A stretch of DNA of 64,000 bases, taken from Prorocentrum cordatum (taxonomy: Eukaryota > Sar > Dinophyceae > Prorocentrales > Prorocentraceae). Location: the NCBI GenBank assembly GCA_963575745.1, contig CAUYUJ010015280.1, forward strand, positions 140,001 through 204,000, written 5' to 3'. Under the pieces are notes generated by a model that saw only the letters and a program-made list of their open reading frames with translations, had not been told where the DNA came from and did no database searches. Below are positions 53,781 through 64,000 of this stretch, piece by piece; the first letter of the stretch is position 1; the number at the start of each line of letters is the position of its first letter. The position numbers and the translations under genes are program-made.

Positions 53781-54989
53781 AACATGATCGACCCACGAAC
53801 CCGGAAAGGAATATCATGGCAACGTTTCAAAAGCACTTGATTGGGCGACGGGCAAATGCAATGCTTAGTGTATCGATCTTGATGTACCGTGCCGAGGGCC
53901 GTGCTGTGCTGCGCCGTGCTGAATTGCGATGTGCCACGTGACGATTGTGCTCTATAGCGTTGTGGATCGAGTCCTCCTTTGCATCCGAGTCCTGACCGAA
54001 CTGATCTGGATCTTAAGCTCGAGCTGCCTGAGCACATAGTAGCTGCCCAAGAGCTAATTCACGGGGGGGGGGCATGCTAGGAAGACGCGCCGCCGAAAGT
54101 TCCAAGGGACGCGCCAGACGACGTGCCAAGGGACGTGCCATGGGGACGCACCGCGGGACGTGCCAAGGGGACGCGCTACGGAACGTGCCAATGGACGTGC
54201 CACGGGACGTGCCAAGGTACGCACCAAGCGAGGTGCCAGGGGACATGCCACGGGGACGCACCGCGGGACGTGCCAAGTGGACGCGCTACGGAACTTGCCA
54301 ATGGACGTGCCACGGGACGTGCCAGGGGACGCGCCGCGCGACGTGCCAGGGGGACTCGCCACAGGACGCGCCACGGAACGTGCCAAAGAACTTGCCAAAT
54401 TGCAATGCTGAATGTATCGATCTTGATGTACCGTGCCGAAGGCAGTGCTGTGCTGCGCCGTGCTGAATTGCGATGTGTCACGTAACGATTGTGCTCTATA
54501 GCGTTGTGGATCGAGTCCTCCTTTGCATCCGAGTCCTGACCGAACTGATCTGGACCTTAAACTCGAGCTGCCTGAACACATAGTAGCTGCCCAAGAGCTA
54601 ATTCACGAAAGGTATTCTACGCAGACGTGCCGCCGAAAGTTCCGAGTGACGCGTCAAGCGACGTGCCAAGGAACGTGTCATGTGCACGCACCGCGGGACG
54701 TGCCAAGAGGACGCGCTACGGAACGTACCAATGGACGTGCCACGGGACGTGCCAGGGGACGCGCCGCGCGACGTGCCAGGGGGACTCGCCACAGGACGCG
54801 CCACGGAACGTGCCAAAGAACGTGCCAGGTTGCAATGCTGAGTGAATGTGTCGATCTTGATGTACCGTGCCGAGGGCTGTGCTGTGCTGCGCCGTGCTGA
54901 ATTGCGATGTGCCATGCCGCGATTGTGCTCAATAGCCTCGTGGATCCAGTCCTCCTTTGCATCCGAGTCCTAACCGAACTGATCTGGAT

Positions 54990-57080
54990 CTTAAGCTCGA
55001 GCTGCCTGAGCACATAGTCCACGTAGTAGCTGCCCCAGAGCTAATTGACAAGGAAACATGCCAGGAAGACGCGCCGCGAAAGGTTCCAAGGTACACGCCA
55101 GGCGACGTGCCAGGGGACGTGCCACGGGGACGCACCGCGGGACGTGCCAAGGGGACGCGCTACAGAACGTGCTGGGGACAAGCGTCGTGTTGGTGGCCTG
55201 GACACGTAAAAACACGGTGCCAGCTCGGGACAAGCATGAGAGATACCCCCTGGGTGGCCTGGACACGTAAAAAACACATGGTTCCAGCTCGGGACAATCA
55301 TGTTAGAGATCTCCATGGGTGGCCTGAGCATGAAAACCACGTGGTTCCGGCTCGGGACAACCGTGTTAGATACCCCCCTGCGTGACCTGGATACGCTGAA
55401 TTCGCGCTCCCGCTCGAGACATCCTCGCTACGTCTGCCCTGGAGAGGCCCCCAAAGCGCAACCCCATGTTGAGAGCAAGAAACCATAACTTATCTGTATT
55501 GGGACATGTGTTCGGGTAGCGCTTTCGGCCCCCCGTGCGTTTCCTCGAAATTGGGCGTTGGGCCCGACGCCATGTTAGATATCCCAACTCTGCAAAACCA
55601 GCGTTTCGCTCGAGACATCCTCAACAAATTCTGAACATGATCGACCCACGAACCCGGAAAGGAATGTAGAACTGTAACACATGGCAGCGTTTTCAAAGAC
55701 ACCTGATTGGGTGACGGGCAAATGCAATACTGAGGTATCGATCTTGATGTACCCTGCCGAGGGCTGTGCTGTGCTGCGCCGTGCTGAATTGCGATGTGCC
55801 ATGGCGCGACTGTGCTCTATAGCCTCGTGGATCGAGTCCTCCTTTGCATCCGAGTCCTGACCGAACTGATCTGGATCTTAAGCTCGAGCTGCCTGAACAC
55901 ATAGTAGCTGCCCCAGAGCTAATGGACAGGGGAACATGCCAGGAGGACGCGCCGCGAAACGTCCCAAGGGATGCGCCAGGCGACGTGCCAGGGGACGTGC
56001 CATGGGGTCGCACCGCGGGACGTGCCAAGGGGACGCGCTACGGAACGTGCCAATGGATGTGCCACGGGATGTGCCAGGGGACGCGCCACGCGACGTGCCA
56101 GGGGGACTCGCCAAAGGACGCCCCACGGAACGTGCCAAGGAACGTGCCAAGTTGCAATGCTGAGTGTATCGACCTTGATGTACCGTGCCGAAATCAGTGC
56201 TGTGCTGCGCCGTGCTGAATTGCGATGTGCCATGGCGCGATTGTGCTTTATAGCCTCGTGGATCGAGTCCTCCTTTGCATCCGAGTCCTGACCGAACTGA
56301 TCTGGATCTTAAGCTCGAGCTGCCTGAACACATAGTTAGCTGCCCCAGAGCTAATGGACAGGGGAACATGCCAGGAGGACGCGACGCAGAACGTCTCAAG
56401 GGACGCGCCAAGCGACGTGCCAAGGGTCGTGCCATTGGGGGACGCACCGCGGGACCTGCCAAGGGGACGCGCTACGGAACGTGCTGGGGACAAGCGTTTC
56501 GCTCGAGACATCCTGTCAAAATCATTTGAATTCCTACGCGCGGGACGCTGCACGCGCGAGACATCCTCGGAATTCCTGCGAGCGGGACGTGAAAACAAGC
56601 ATTTCGCCTGAGACATCCTTTGAATTCTGGCCCCCACGAGGCCACCGCTCGAGACATCCTCCAATTTTGCAAAACCAGCGTTTCGCTCGAGACATCCTCA
56701 ACAAATTATGAAAAACAAGCGTTTCGCTCGAGACATCCTGTCAAAATCCCAAGAAATCCAAATACCCGCGCGCGGGACGCGGCACGCGCGAAACATCATC
56801 GGAATTCCTGCGCGCGGGGCGCTTTTCCGCGTCGCGGTCGGCTCTGCAAAACCAGCGTGTCGCTCGAGACATCCTCAACAAATTCTGAAACCAAGCGTTT
56901 CGCTCGAGACATCCCCAACTCTGCAAAACCAACGTTTCGCTCGAGACATCCTCAACAAATTCTGAAAAACAAGCGTTTCGCTCGAGACATCCTCAAAAAT
57001 AATTTCGCCGGCCCTACTCCGTGCGTGCCCGCTCGCAAAATAATTTCGCCGGCCCAAGTCGCAGGGGGGCCGGGGGGTTA
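54990..57080. repeat. Second half of a ~5-kb higher-order duplication
   Basis: 54990-55600 corresponds to 49623-50220 (both share the rare CACATAGTCCAC variant), and 55636-57080 to 50719-52130 (shared inserts such as AAGCATTT-GCCTGAGACATCC). Offsets are ~5.37 and ~4.92 kb. Confidence 0.75.
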
Positions 57081-57119
57081 ACCTACTAAAAGAGAACCCT
57101 GGGCCCGCGCCCTTTCCGG

Positions 57120-57860
57120 GAAAAACAAGCGTTTCGCTCGAGACATCCCCCAACTCTGCAAAACCAGCGTTTCGCTCGAGACATTCTGCCAAAATCCAAA
57201 GAAATCCCAGCAAAACAAACGAATTAGTCGAGACATCCTCAAAATTCCTGCGCGCGGGATGCGGCACGCGCGAGACATCCTCTGAATTCCTGCGAGCGGG
57301 ACGTGAAAACATTTCGCCTGAGACATCCTCTGAATTCTGGCTCCCCACGAAGCCCCCGCTCGAGACATCCCCTAATTAAAACCAGCGTTTCGCTCGAGAC
57401 ATCCTCAACAAATTTAAAAACAAACATTTCGCTCGAGACATCCTGCCAAAATTCACGGAAATCATTGAAAAACAAACAAATTAGTCGAGACATCCTCGAA
57501 ATTCCTGCGCGCGGGACGCGGCACGCGCGAGACATCCTCGGAATTCCTACGCGGAGCGCTTTTCCCTGTCGCGGTCGGCTCTGTAAAACCAGCGTTTCGC
57601 TCGAGACATCCTCAACTAATTCTGAAAACAAGCGTTTCGCTCGAGACACACCCAACTCTGCAAAACCAGCGTTTCGCTCGAGACATCCTCAACAAATTCT
57701 GAAAAACGAGCGTTTCGCTCGAGACATCCTCAACAATAATTCCGCCGGCACTCTTCCCGCGTGAAATTTATCGCAGAATAATTCCGCCGGCCCTCTTCCC
57801 GTCGATTCCGGGGGCAACCGGCTAAAAGAGAACCCTGGGACGGCGCCCTTTCCGGGAAAA
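57120..57860. repeat. CGAGACATCC minisatellite block 5 plus spacer
   Basis: ~41-bp units again, ending in GCCGGCCCTCTTCCCGTCGA and AAGAGAACCCTGGGA, then a satellite head at 57861. Confidence 0.85.
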
Positions 57861-59042
57861 CATGATCGACCCACGAACCCGGAAAGGAATATAGACATGT
57901 AAAGAATGGCAACGTTTGGAAGACACCTGATTGGGCGACGGGCAAACGCAATGCTGAGTGTATCGATCTTGAGGTATCGTGCCGAGGGCTGTGCTGTGCT
58001 GCGCTGTGCTAAACTGCCATGTGCCATGCCGCGATTGTGCTCTATAGCGTTGTGGATCGAGTCCTCCTTTGCATCCGAGTCCTGACCGAACTGATCTGGA
58101 TCTTAAGCTCGAGCTGTCTCAGCACGTAGTAGCTGCCCCAGGACTAATTGACAGGGGAACATGACAGGAGGACGCGGCGTGGAACGTCCCAAGGGACGCG
58201 CCAGGCGACGTGCCAAGGGACGTGCCACGAAGACGCACCGCGGGACGTGCCGAGGGGACGCGCTCCGGAACGCGCCAATGGACGTGCCACGGGACGTGCC
58301 ACGGGACGCGCCGCGCGACGTGCCAGGGGGACTCGCGGAGGGACGCCCCACGGAACGTGCCAGATTGCAATGCTGGGTGTATCGATCCTGAGGTACCGTG
58401 CCGAGGGCTGTGCTGTGCTGCGCTGTGCTAAACTGCCATGTGCCATGCCGCGATTGTGCTCTATAGAGTTGTGGATCGAGTCCTTCTTTGCATCCGAGTC
58501 CTGACCGAACTGAACTGGATTTTAAGCTCGAGCTGCCTCAGCACATAGTAGCTGCCCCAGAGCTACTTGACATGGGGAACATGCCAGGAGGACGCGGCGT
58601 GGAACGTCCCAAGGGACGCGCCAGGCGACGTGCCAGGGGACGTGACACGAGGACGCACCGCGGGACGTGCCAAGGGAACGCGCTACGGAACCTTAAAATG
58701 GATGGTCCTTGCTCGGATCAACCATATTAGATATCCCCTGGATGGCCTAGACACATAACATGATCGACCCACGAACCCGGGAAGGAATATAGAACTGTAA
58801 CACATGGCAGCGTTTTCAAAGACACCTGACTGGGTGACGGGCAAATGCAATGCTGAGTGTATCGATCTTGATGTACCCTGCCGAGGGCTGTGCTGTGCTG
58901 CACCGTGCTGAATTGCGATGTGCCATGGCGCGATTGTGCTCTATAGCGTCGTGGATCAAGTCCTCCTTTGCATCCGAGTCCTGACCGAACTGATCTGGAT
59001 CTTAAGCTCGAGCTGCCTTTATAACGGATTCGAGGGGGCGAT

Positions 59043-59106
59043 CGAAAGCAGTCCCCCGGCACTGCTTTGAACGCGTTCAAAGCAGTCCCCCGGCACTGCT
59101 TTGAAC
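59043..59106. repeat. Two tandem perfect hairpins at the satellite/gene boundary
   Basis: GTTCAAAGCAGT-CCCCCGGC-ACTGCTTTGAAC (59075-59106) has a 12-bp perfect stem. The preceding unit (59043-59070) has the same loop and a nine-pair stem. They lie 25 bases after the satellite breaks off mid-unit at 59018. Confidence 0.85.
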
Positions 59107-59166
59107 GTCTTCACAAGAGGCTGATGATATGATGAGGTTGATGATGATTTGTCCTGCGTACACTGT

Positions 59167-62100
59167 CCGCAACTGCGGCTATCAACACCATGCTCCACTT
59201 GCCCGCAACTGCGGCCATCACCAACGCTGCGCCTCCCAGGTCCACGGGCGGCGCTCGGCCGCTCGCCCGCTCGAGCCCCACTCGACTTCGCGCTGAGGAG
59301 GCGAGCCCTCAGGGGCATTGTCCGCAACTGCGGCCTCATCAGAGGGCCACCACTGCGCGCCATCAGCACCCCGTCCGCTCGAGCGCCAGTCCCACCAGCG
59401 CGCCTCCCATGCGCCGCTGCCGCTCGCGCCCCAGGACCCAGCCGCCACTGCGGCATAAGAAGGGGTCGCATCGTCGCCGTTGGCAGCTTGCGGCGGTGGC
59501 GTGTTCTCTGCTCGCTCAGCCCCAGCGTCTCTCCCCGCAACTGCGGTTTCCATCTGGGGTCGGGCGCCCTTCCCCGCAACTGCGGCGCGTGCGTAGCTGC
59601 CCTTCTTGCCGCCCTTCCTGCCGTCTTCTTCGGCCCCCTTGCCCCTCTTCTGCGCGTGCCTTTTCCAACCTCGCGGCGAGTCTTTCAGGTGACCTGCGGC
59701 GCGCATTGTGCGTGAAAGCCACCAGGGGGAAGTGCGCTCCGTGCCTCGCCCTGCCGACGGCGCCATGCCATATCTTGTCGTCGAGTTTGCCCTGCTTCAC
59801 TCTGAAAGGATGAGGCGCAAACTCCTCGCGTGCCCTGCGCGCCATCCTTTCCTCGAAATCCGCAACTGCGGCCAAGGATTCGCCAGAAGGCGTCAGGAAG
59901 GCGCGCATCTTGTCTTCTACGGCCTCAGCCTTGGGAACGTAAGTCTGAAGCATCTTCCCGGGGCCATTCGTGTAGTCGAAGACACGGAACGACGGATCAT
60001 GCTGGGTCGTCAAGAACCCGCCCTCGCGGTCGTGCAGAACACTCAGGCCATGGTGAAGCTTGCACTGCCCAGGACAGCTTACGAACATAATCGCCATGCT
60101 GTCTGCCCTGGGCTGGCCGCCTGTTGTCTTCCAGGGGGTCCACGCGGCGACGTCCACAGTCTGGCCGCAACTGCGGCACCAGGACACAAGCAGGAACATG
60201 CACATGTTGAAGTCCCCCATGCAGACCTTCACGTTCCAATCCCTGACGTAGGCGACGAATCAGTTGTAGAACTCATGGAGCTTCGTGACGCCCCAGTCTT
60301 GGTTGGCCAAGCTGTGGTGGACGCGCACCGCCATGACGTTGAAGGAACCCCCCAGATGGGGCACGGCCTGGTCCAGGTGGACGCGCACCACCATCGCCCT
60401 GGAGTGCTTGTTGTGCCACTTTGGCGCAGGAACATCCGCAACTGCGGACTTGTTCTTTTTCTTCGTTTTGGACTTCTCCTGCTTGTGGAAGAGCCTCGCA
60501 AAGTCGACGTGTTCAATGTGGCCGCCACTGCGGTCCCTGATGCCAACAAGGAGGGTCCCTGATGGCTCGCCGCCTTTAATGCACAAGTAGTTGTAGTGAG
60601 TCCGATTCCGAAACGTATCGTCCGCAACTGCGGCTGCACTGTCCCTCGCGTCGCGCTCCCCAGTGAGTACCGCGCAGGTCTCGTCGTCGCACTCGCACAG
60701 GGCGATGATCTGGGCAGGGTTCGCGCGGAGCTGCGCCCACTCGTCCGCGCGTTGCGCGGGTCTAGCTGCAGCCCCTCCGAAGTTGGCCACGTAGAAGCCG
60801 ACCCGTCCCGCTTCGTACCTCGTTCTCTCCTCCCATGCGTCGGCAAAAGCTCTTTGGTTTTCCGACAGATTGCTTGTCTGGATGACGGGCGCCCGAGTCC
60901 AGGTTCTCCGCGACGACAACGCTCTCGGCATGTAGGAGTCCTGCGCTGCCGCAACTGCGGCTCCCGCACCTCCCCGCGGCTCAGCCTCGTCAGCGGAGGC
61001 AGCCGAGGACGCGACGGTGCTGTCGCCATCTTGCGTCCGCTGGTCGTCGTCATCATCCGCAACTGCGGCTTTCTCGTCCTCGCCTCCCTCCTCCTCTTTC
61101 TCGTCCTCGCCTCCCTCCTCCTTCTCAGCGCTGTGGATGAACGCCGTTCTGGCGAATCGAATTCCACGGTCCGTACTCCCAGAGGATGCGCTCGGGCGCG
61201 CGGGCGGCCACGTGCCCGGGTCTTCGCGCGCGCCACCTCGAGCCGCGGCGGCTACGGAAATGGATCGTGAATGGGCATGGGCTCGGATGGAGGGAGGAGA
61301 CAAAGGGGATTCGAGGAGTGGCAGAAGGAGGGCGAGGACTCAAAGGAACTGAAAGAACAACAAAGGGACTGGCGGAGAAGCAGAAGGAGGGCGAGGATTG
61401 CAAGGGACCGAGGAAAGGATTATTTTCGCAGCAGCTGGAAGACCGCAACTGCGGTTTTGCCTCATCTCCTGCCCGCGCGGGCGCCGCTCGGGAAAACAGC
61501 TTCACGCTGGACTTCCTGTGGGTCCGCAACTGCGGCCTGCATCGCGCTAGGGCTGGGATCACCAGCGCCATTTGCCCTCCCAGGGTTCTCATTGTTTCCG
61601 AATGCACGAACTGCGACAACGCCGAACGGTTCCCAGACGCCGCGTCGTTCGCGACTTTTTGCAGCCACCCAGCAAACGTCAACGGCCATTGCTCCTTGTG
61701 CTGCTTGCACACCTCCTCGTCCCAGTGCGCCTTGAACCATGCCCACCCCCCCCTCTGTTCGTCTGGGAGGACGCCCTTTCCGCGAGCCAGGCGGTCCAGA
61801 GCTGCCATCCTGTTTTTCTCGATTTTGAACTCCTCGGGGTTCCACTGCGCTAGGGCGTGTTTGTTAGCCAAAGCCGTTTCCACCGCAACTGCTGCCTCCT
61901 TCTTTGCCCTCAAGGCGGCCTCGGCCTCTCGAATCTGCTTCTTGAGATCGTGCAGCGCCTTCGTCCTGTCGTTCGCTTCCAGCGCCAGGCGCCGCTTTTT
62001 CGCTAGCACTGCGGCTTCGTGGTCTCGCTGGGCAGTCAACGCTCGTAGGATCTCGTTGTCCTCCCGCGCCGGCTCTCTCAACCGCTTGTTTTGTTTGTGT

Positions 62101-63999
62101 TGTTGCTGTCGGCAATCCTGCGCTTGTTTCTCCATGCCCACTTGGCGCAGCATATCTTCCGCCTCGCGGAGCGTTTCTGCCAAGGACGTCGCCACTGCCA
62201 CCTGCTCGGCCGCCTCTGCGTCGACCACGCAGTCCATGGGCACCGAGGGCCCTTGAGGCCCAGGTGCCGCAACTGCGGCATCGCACTGCTCCGCTACAGC
62301 CTCGGCCCACGAGGCCTCCTCTTGCTCTTCGTCCTCCTCGTGCTCCTCGCGCACCTCATCCTCTTCCTCCTCCCCGCCCTCGTCATCGCCCCCCTCATCG
62401 CCGAGCCTATTCAACGCGGAATCTGTGGCGGCGTGTTTCTCGTATTCCTGTATGGGACGCAGCACGTCATTGTAGGACCATTTCAAACGTTTCTGCCCGC
62501 ATTCCTCCCTCACCTCCGCGACTGCGGCATCCACTTTTGCTCGCAGCCCCCCTGCTTCCCAGAGTTCCGCCGCCCCTCGGCAAATCTCGAGATCTCCTGA
62601 CTTGTCGAAGGGCGCTCGAATTCCCACTTTCAGGACACCTTTCGCGGCGTCCAAGTGCAACTGCACATTGTCCAACACTGACACCATCAAGTCGGCGCAA
62701 TCGGGACGCCGCAACTGCGGCACGTGCTTCCCCAACGCCATTTGCTGCACCAGCGCTTTGGTCTCGAGGGCAATGTACCGCCGCTTCACGTGCTGGTTCA
62801 AGTCCGTGTCCACGGGCTGCGCAGCTGCGGTCGCCCCCCGCCGTGAATGATCAGCACGTAGCCGCGCTGCCAGGCGAGTCTCCGCACAGCGTCTGCTTTG
62901 TGCGGGCTATGGTCGTCGGCCATGAGGATGCGCCACTTTCCCCGCATCTGCGGGTCGGCGGGCCAGGCCCGCAAGTGCCGCTGCAAGAATGATGCAACGT
63001 CGTCTGCGCGGTAGGACCCCTTCTCGGACGTCGCCGTGCTCACCCAGGACGGATAGCCGCAACTGCGGGCATGTGCGGCCAAGCCCTCAGCGATGACAGG
63101 TCCCCCCTTGAACATGAGCTCCGCTGGCGGTGGTCCGCAACTGCGGATGTCCTCCGCGTCGCTCGACACCGTCAGGTTCGCTGTCCACCGAGCCCTGCTG
63201 TCGTCATGCGCCTCGACAAGCGGGACAATGCCACCCTTCACAGCCAATGTCGGCTTGGAGGCCGACGAAGACTCGTTGTGGTGAAAGGGCGACTGGTCCC
63301 AGTTCAGGATGCGCGGGTCGCACCCCAAAAGCTCCTCCGCAGCTGCGCGGACCCTGGCCACGTTCAAGATCATAGTCTCAAAACGGGATTGGAGCAACCA
63401 TTTTGGCACCTTGCACTTGCGGTTCGGCTTCTTCATGCTGAGGCCGTAGGAGCGCCGCCACTTCACCCACCACCGAGGCCGCAACTGCGGCACCTTCGGT
63501 ACGCCTCCCCGCTTCATTGTCTCCACGCAGTAGTCCGCGACGAGTTGCTTCGCCTTCGTAACCAGCAGGGATTGGGAGAACCTGGCCAACATCTTCGGCC
63601 TCTCCTCCGCAACTGCGGTTCGCTTGGCCACCGCCTTCCAGTCCACGGAGTACCTCATATGGGACCACCACTCGTACAGAGCGGCTTCCAGCCATGGAGC
63701 CTTGTTCGGGCGCCCTTGGGTGCCCGGCGCGCGGCGTCGCCCATGGGCGCCCGCCGTGGCATGTCCACCCCGTTTGCGCCAATTTTGAAACCACTTGGAG
63801 ACGGTTCTCTTCTGCTGGGCGAGCCCCATGCCCTTCGGCCGCGTGAACCGCCCGCAAAAAGACGCGATTGAATTTCGTGGCAGACCGCCCACGCCCATCC
63901 AACCACAACTGCGTGCGTGCGCCTCCAGGTCATTGCAAACCAGTTCGCGGTCTCCGAGCATGTGCGGGCACACGCGACGCTTCTCTTCCGCAACTTCGG
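59167..63999 (+). repeat. Dispersed 12-mer CCGCAACTGCGG, 19 exact copies plus about ten variants
   Basis: Exact copies start at 59167, 59203, 59322, 59535, 59574, 59860, 60165, 60436, 60622, 60949, 61057, 61443, 61524, 62267, 62709, 63057, 63135, 63479 and 63607. Close variants start at 59442, 60522, 61883, 62516, 62819, 62942, 63903 and 63988. Flanks share nothing, so the unit is exactly 12 bases. All exact copies have the same orientation. On the coding minus strand they give PQLR, RSCG or AVA depending on phase. Confidence 0.95.
59516..61303 (-). pseudogene. Endonuclease/exonuclease/phosphatase (EEP) family protein with one in-frame TGA
   Basis: Reads MSPPSIRAHAHSRSISVAAA, an acidic low-complexity stretch, then RVGFYVANFGGAAARP (Asn ~174) and AQIIALCECDDETC (Glu ~204). 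It continues THYNYLCIKGGEPSGTLLVG, MVVRVHLDQAVPHLGG and VMAVRVHHSLANQDW. A TGA at 60260-60262 follows HEFYN; the same frame continues FVAYVRDWNVKVCMGDFNMC, the conserved G-D-F-N metal/active-site motif, and later HFPLVAFTHNARRRSPERLA. The E...HxH...GDFN order is the EEP (DNase I/AP-endonuclease-like) pattern. Several 12-mer copies interrupt it without shifting frame. The single stop may be a nonsense change (TGG to TGA) or an error. It lies downstream of the pogo-like gene on the same strand. Confidence 0.65.
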
Positions 64000-64000
64000 G
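61440..64000 (-). pseudogene. Pogo/Tc1-like DDE transposase gene, open at the window edge, one frameshift
   Basis: The frame is open from the window edge (first Met at 63973). Segments: KRTVSKWFQNWRKRG and RAPGTQGRPNKAPWLEAALY; then PRWWVKWRRSYGLSMKKPNR (~166-185, CENP-B-type HTH); RILNWDQSPFHHNES (catalytic Asp ~226); KWRILMADDHSPHKADAVRR (second Asp ~353-354); GYVLIIHGGG. At the G-run near 62835 the frame is lost (stop 62798). One base difference leads to ATAAAQPVDTDLNQHVKRRY, giving the third acidic position. Beyond lies a ~350-residue acidic, Gln/Lys-rich coiled-coil extension (REAEDMLRQVGMEKQAQDCR, KHALAQWNPEEFKIEKNRMA) to about 61440. The homopolymer shift may be a sequencing error. Confidence 0.6.

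Larger units (their letters stand above)
46030..59018. repeat. Composite higher-order satellite array
   Basis: Eight heads (ATGATCGACCCACGAACCCG, near 46030, 48524, 50719, 52192, 53783, 55636, 57861, 58759). Eighteen copies of a core (TATCGATCTTGATGTACCGT ... GTGCTCTATAG) start at about 46131, 46576, 46986, 48628, 49039, 49479, 50821, 51238, 52283, 52714, 53872, 54416, 54850, 55737, 56168, 57961, 58380 and 58860. Each core is followed by GGATCGAGTCCTCC, a TTAAGCTCGAGCTGCC block and a ~16-bp subrepeat array (GGGACGTGCCAAG). Neighbouring cores are commonly 410-440 bases apart. No unit encodes a credible protein. Confidence 0.9.

Noticed and set aside
50220-57750. CRISPR-like pattern of short repeats and variable spacers
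   Set aside because: Units are degenerate, spacers are themselves repeats, unit length varies (41-73 bp), there are no cas genes, and the context is a eukaryotic nuclear satellite.
46320-58760. Many 70-200-codon frames such as RGRARRRARG / DVPGDVP repeats and SRAKRSF repeats
   Set aside because: They are translations of the satellite 16-bp and 41-bp subrepeats, present on both strands and in several phases.
59149-59813. Plus-strand frames of ~190-207 codons
   Set aside because: Antisense of the EEP gene end and the 12-mer-rich tail. No domain on the plus strand.
61186-62992. Plus-strand frames up to 356 codons opposite the transposase gene
   Set aside because: The minus strand carries the catalytic motifs; the plus frames are GC-driven shadows.
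63400-63420. CCATTTTGGCACC resembling the leader
   Set aside because: It is antisense coding sequence of the transposase and the match stops before CTCAAG.

Overview
The window reads as nuclear DNA of a dinoflagellate. The strongest evidence is four relics of the dinoflagellate trans-spliced leader (DinoSL, ending ATTTTGGCTCAAG) at 37914, 39872, 42873 and, on the minus strand, 41655. Three of them sit 17-57 bases upstream of the start codons of three consecutive plus-strand genes. Other support: GC-AG introns with a CAG|GC donor, retroelement families of types known from dinoflagellates, abundant microsatellites and minisatellites, and low gene density. A Prorocentrum- or Symbiodiniaceae-type genome fits, but the species cannot be decided from this sequence. 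No bacterial operon, rRNA or convincing tRNA gene was seen.

Layout. 1-5.6 kb is GA/GGA-rich low-complexity DNA, then tandem repeats (72 bp, hexamer, 90 bp and 110-120 bp families). 5.9-12.4 kb is a decayed minus-strand tyrosine-recombinase (DIRS-like) retroelement: membrane/Cys ORF, gag-like ORF, RT, RNase H, tyrosine recombinase, then a cytosine-methyltransferase-like domain, bounded by 66-bp direct repeats. 12.4-20 kb is repeats: a MITE with a 13-bp target duplication, a second MITE copy, (GA)n, and a 0.93-kb near-perfect palindrome. 20-22.5 kb is a decayed plus-strand retroelement with a methyltransferase-like domain followed by a DDE integrase. 25.0, 33.6 and 45.5 kb carry arrays of the same octamer CGCCGGGT. 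27-28.5 kb is a broken gene with Lys/Glu/Ala coiled coil, J domain, WW domain and a KKAA tail. 29.7-31.5 kb is a broken Cys-rich gene. 32.7-33.6 kb is a DUF3987-like ATPase fragment running into the octamer array. 34.3-36.3 kb is simple repeats.

36.6-44.8 kb is the best gene region: a Ser-rich ORF split by a hairpin, then genes A, B and C, each with its own leader relic. A and B have one GC-AG intron each. Sequence blocks from both introns recur in reverse orientation just downstream of gene B. Gene C is an intact 625-aa protein resembling a dinoflagellate-expanded transposase-like (KDZ/Plavaka-type) family.

46-59 kb is a higher-order satellite (18 copies of a ~110-bp core, 41/65/73-bp minisatellites, a ~5-kb duplication). 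59.1-64 kb holds two minus-strand genes, a pogo-like DDE transposase and an endonuclease/exonuclease/phosphatase protein. Both are peppered with 19 exact copies of the 12-mer CCGCAACTGCGG, all in one orientation, in all three reading phases, and absent from the rest of the window as far as I could read. That 12-mer is the most unusual signal here.
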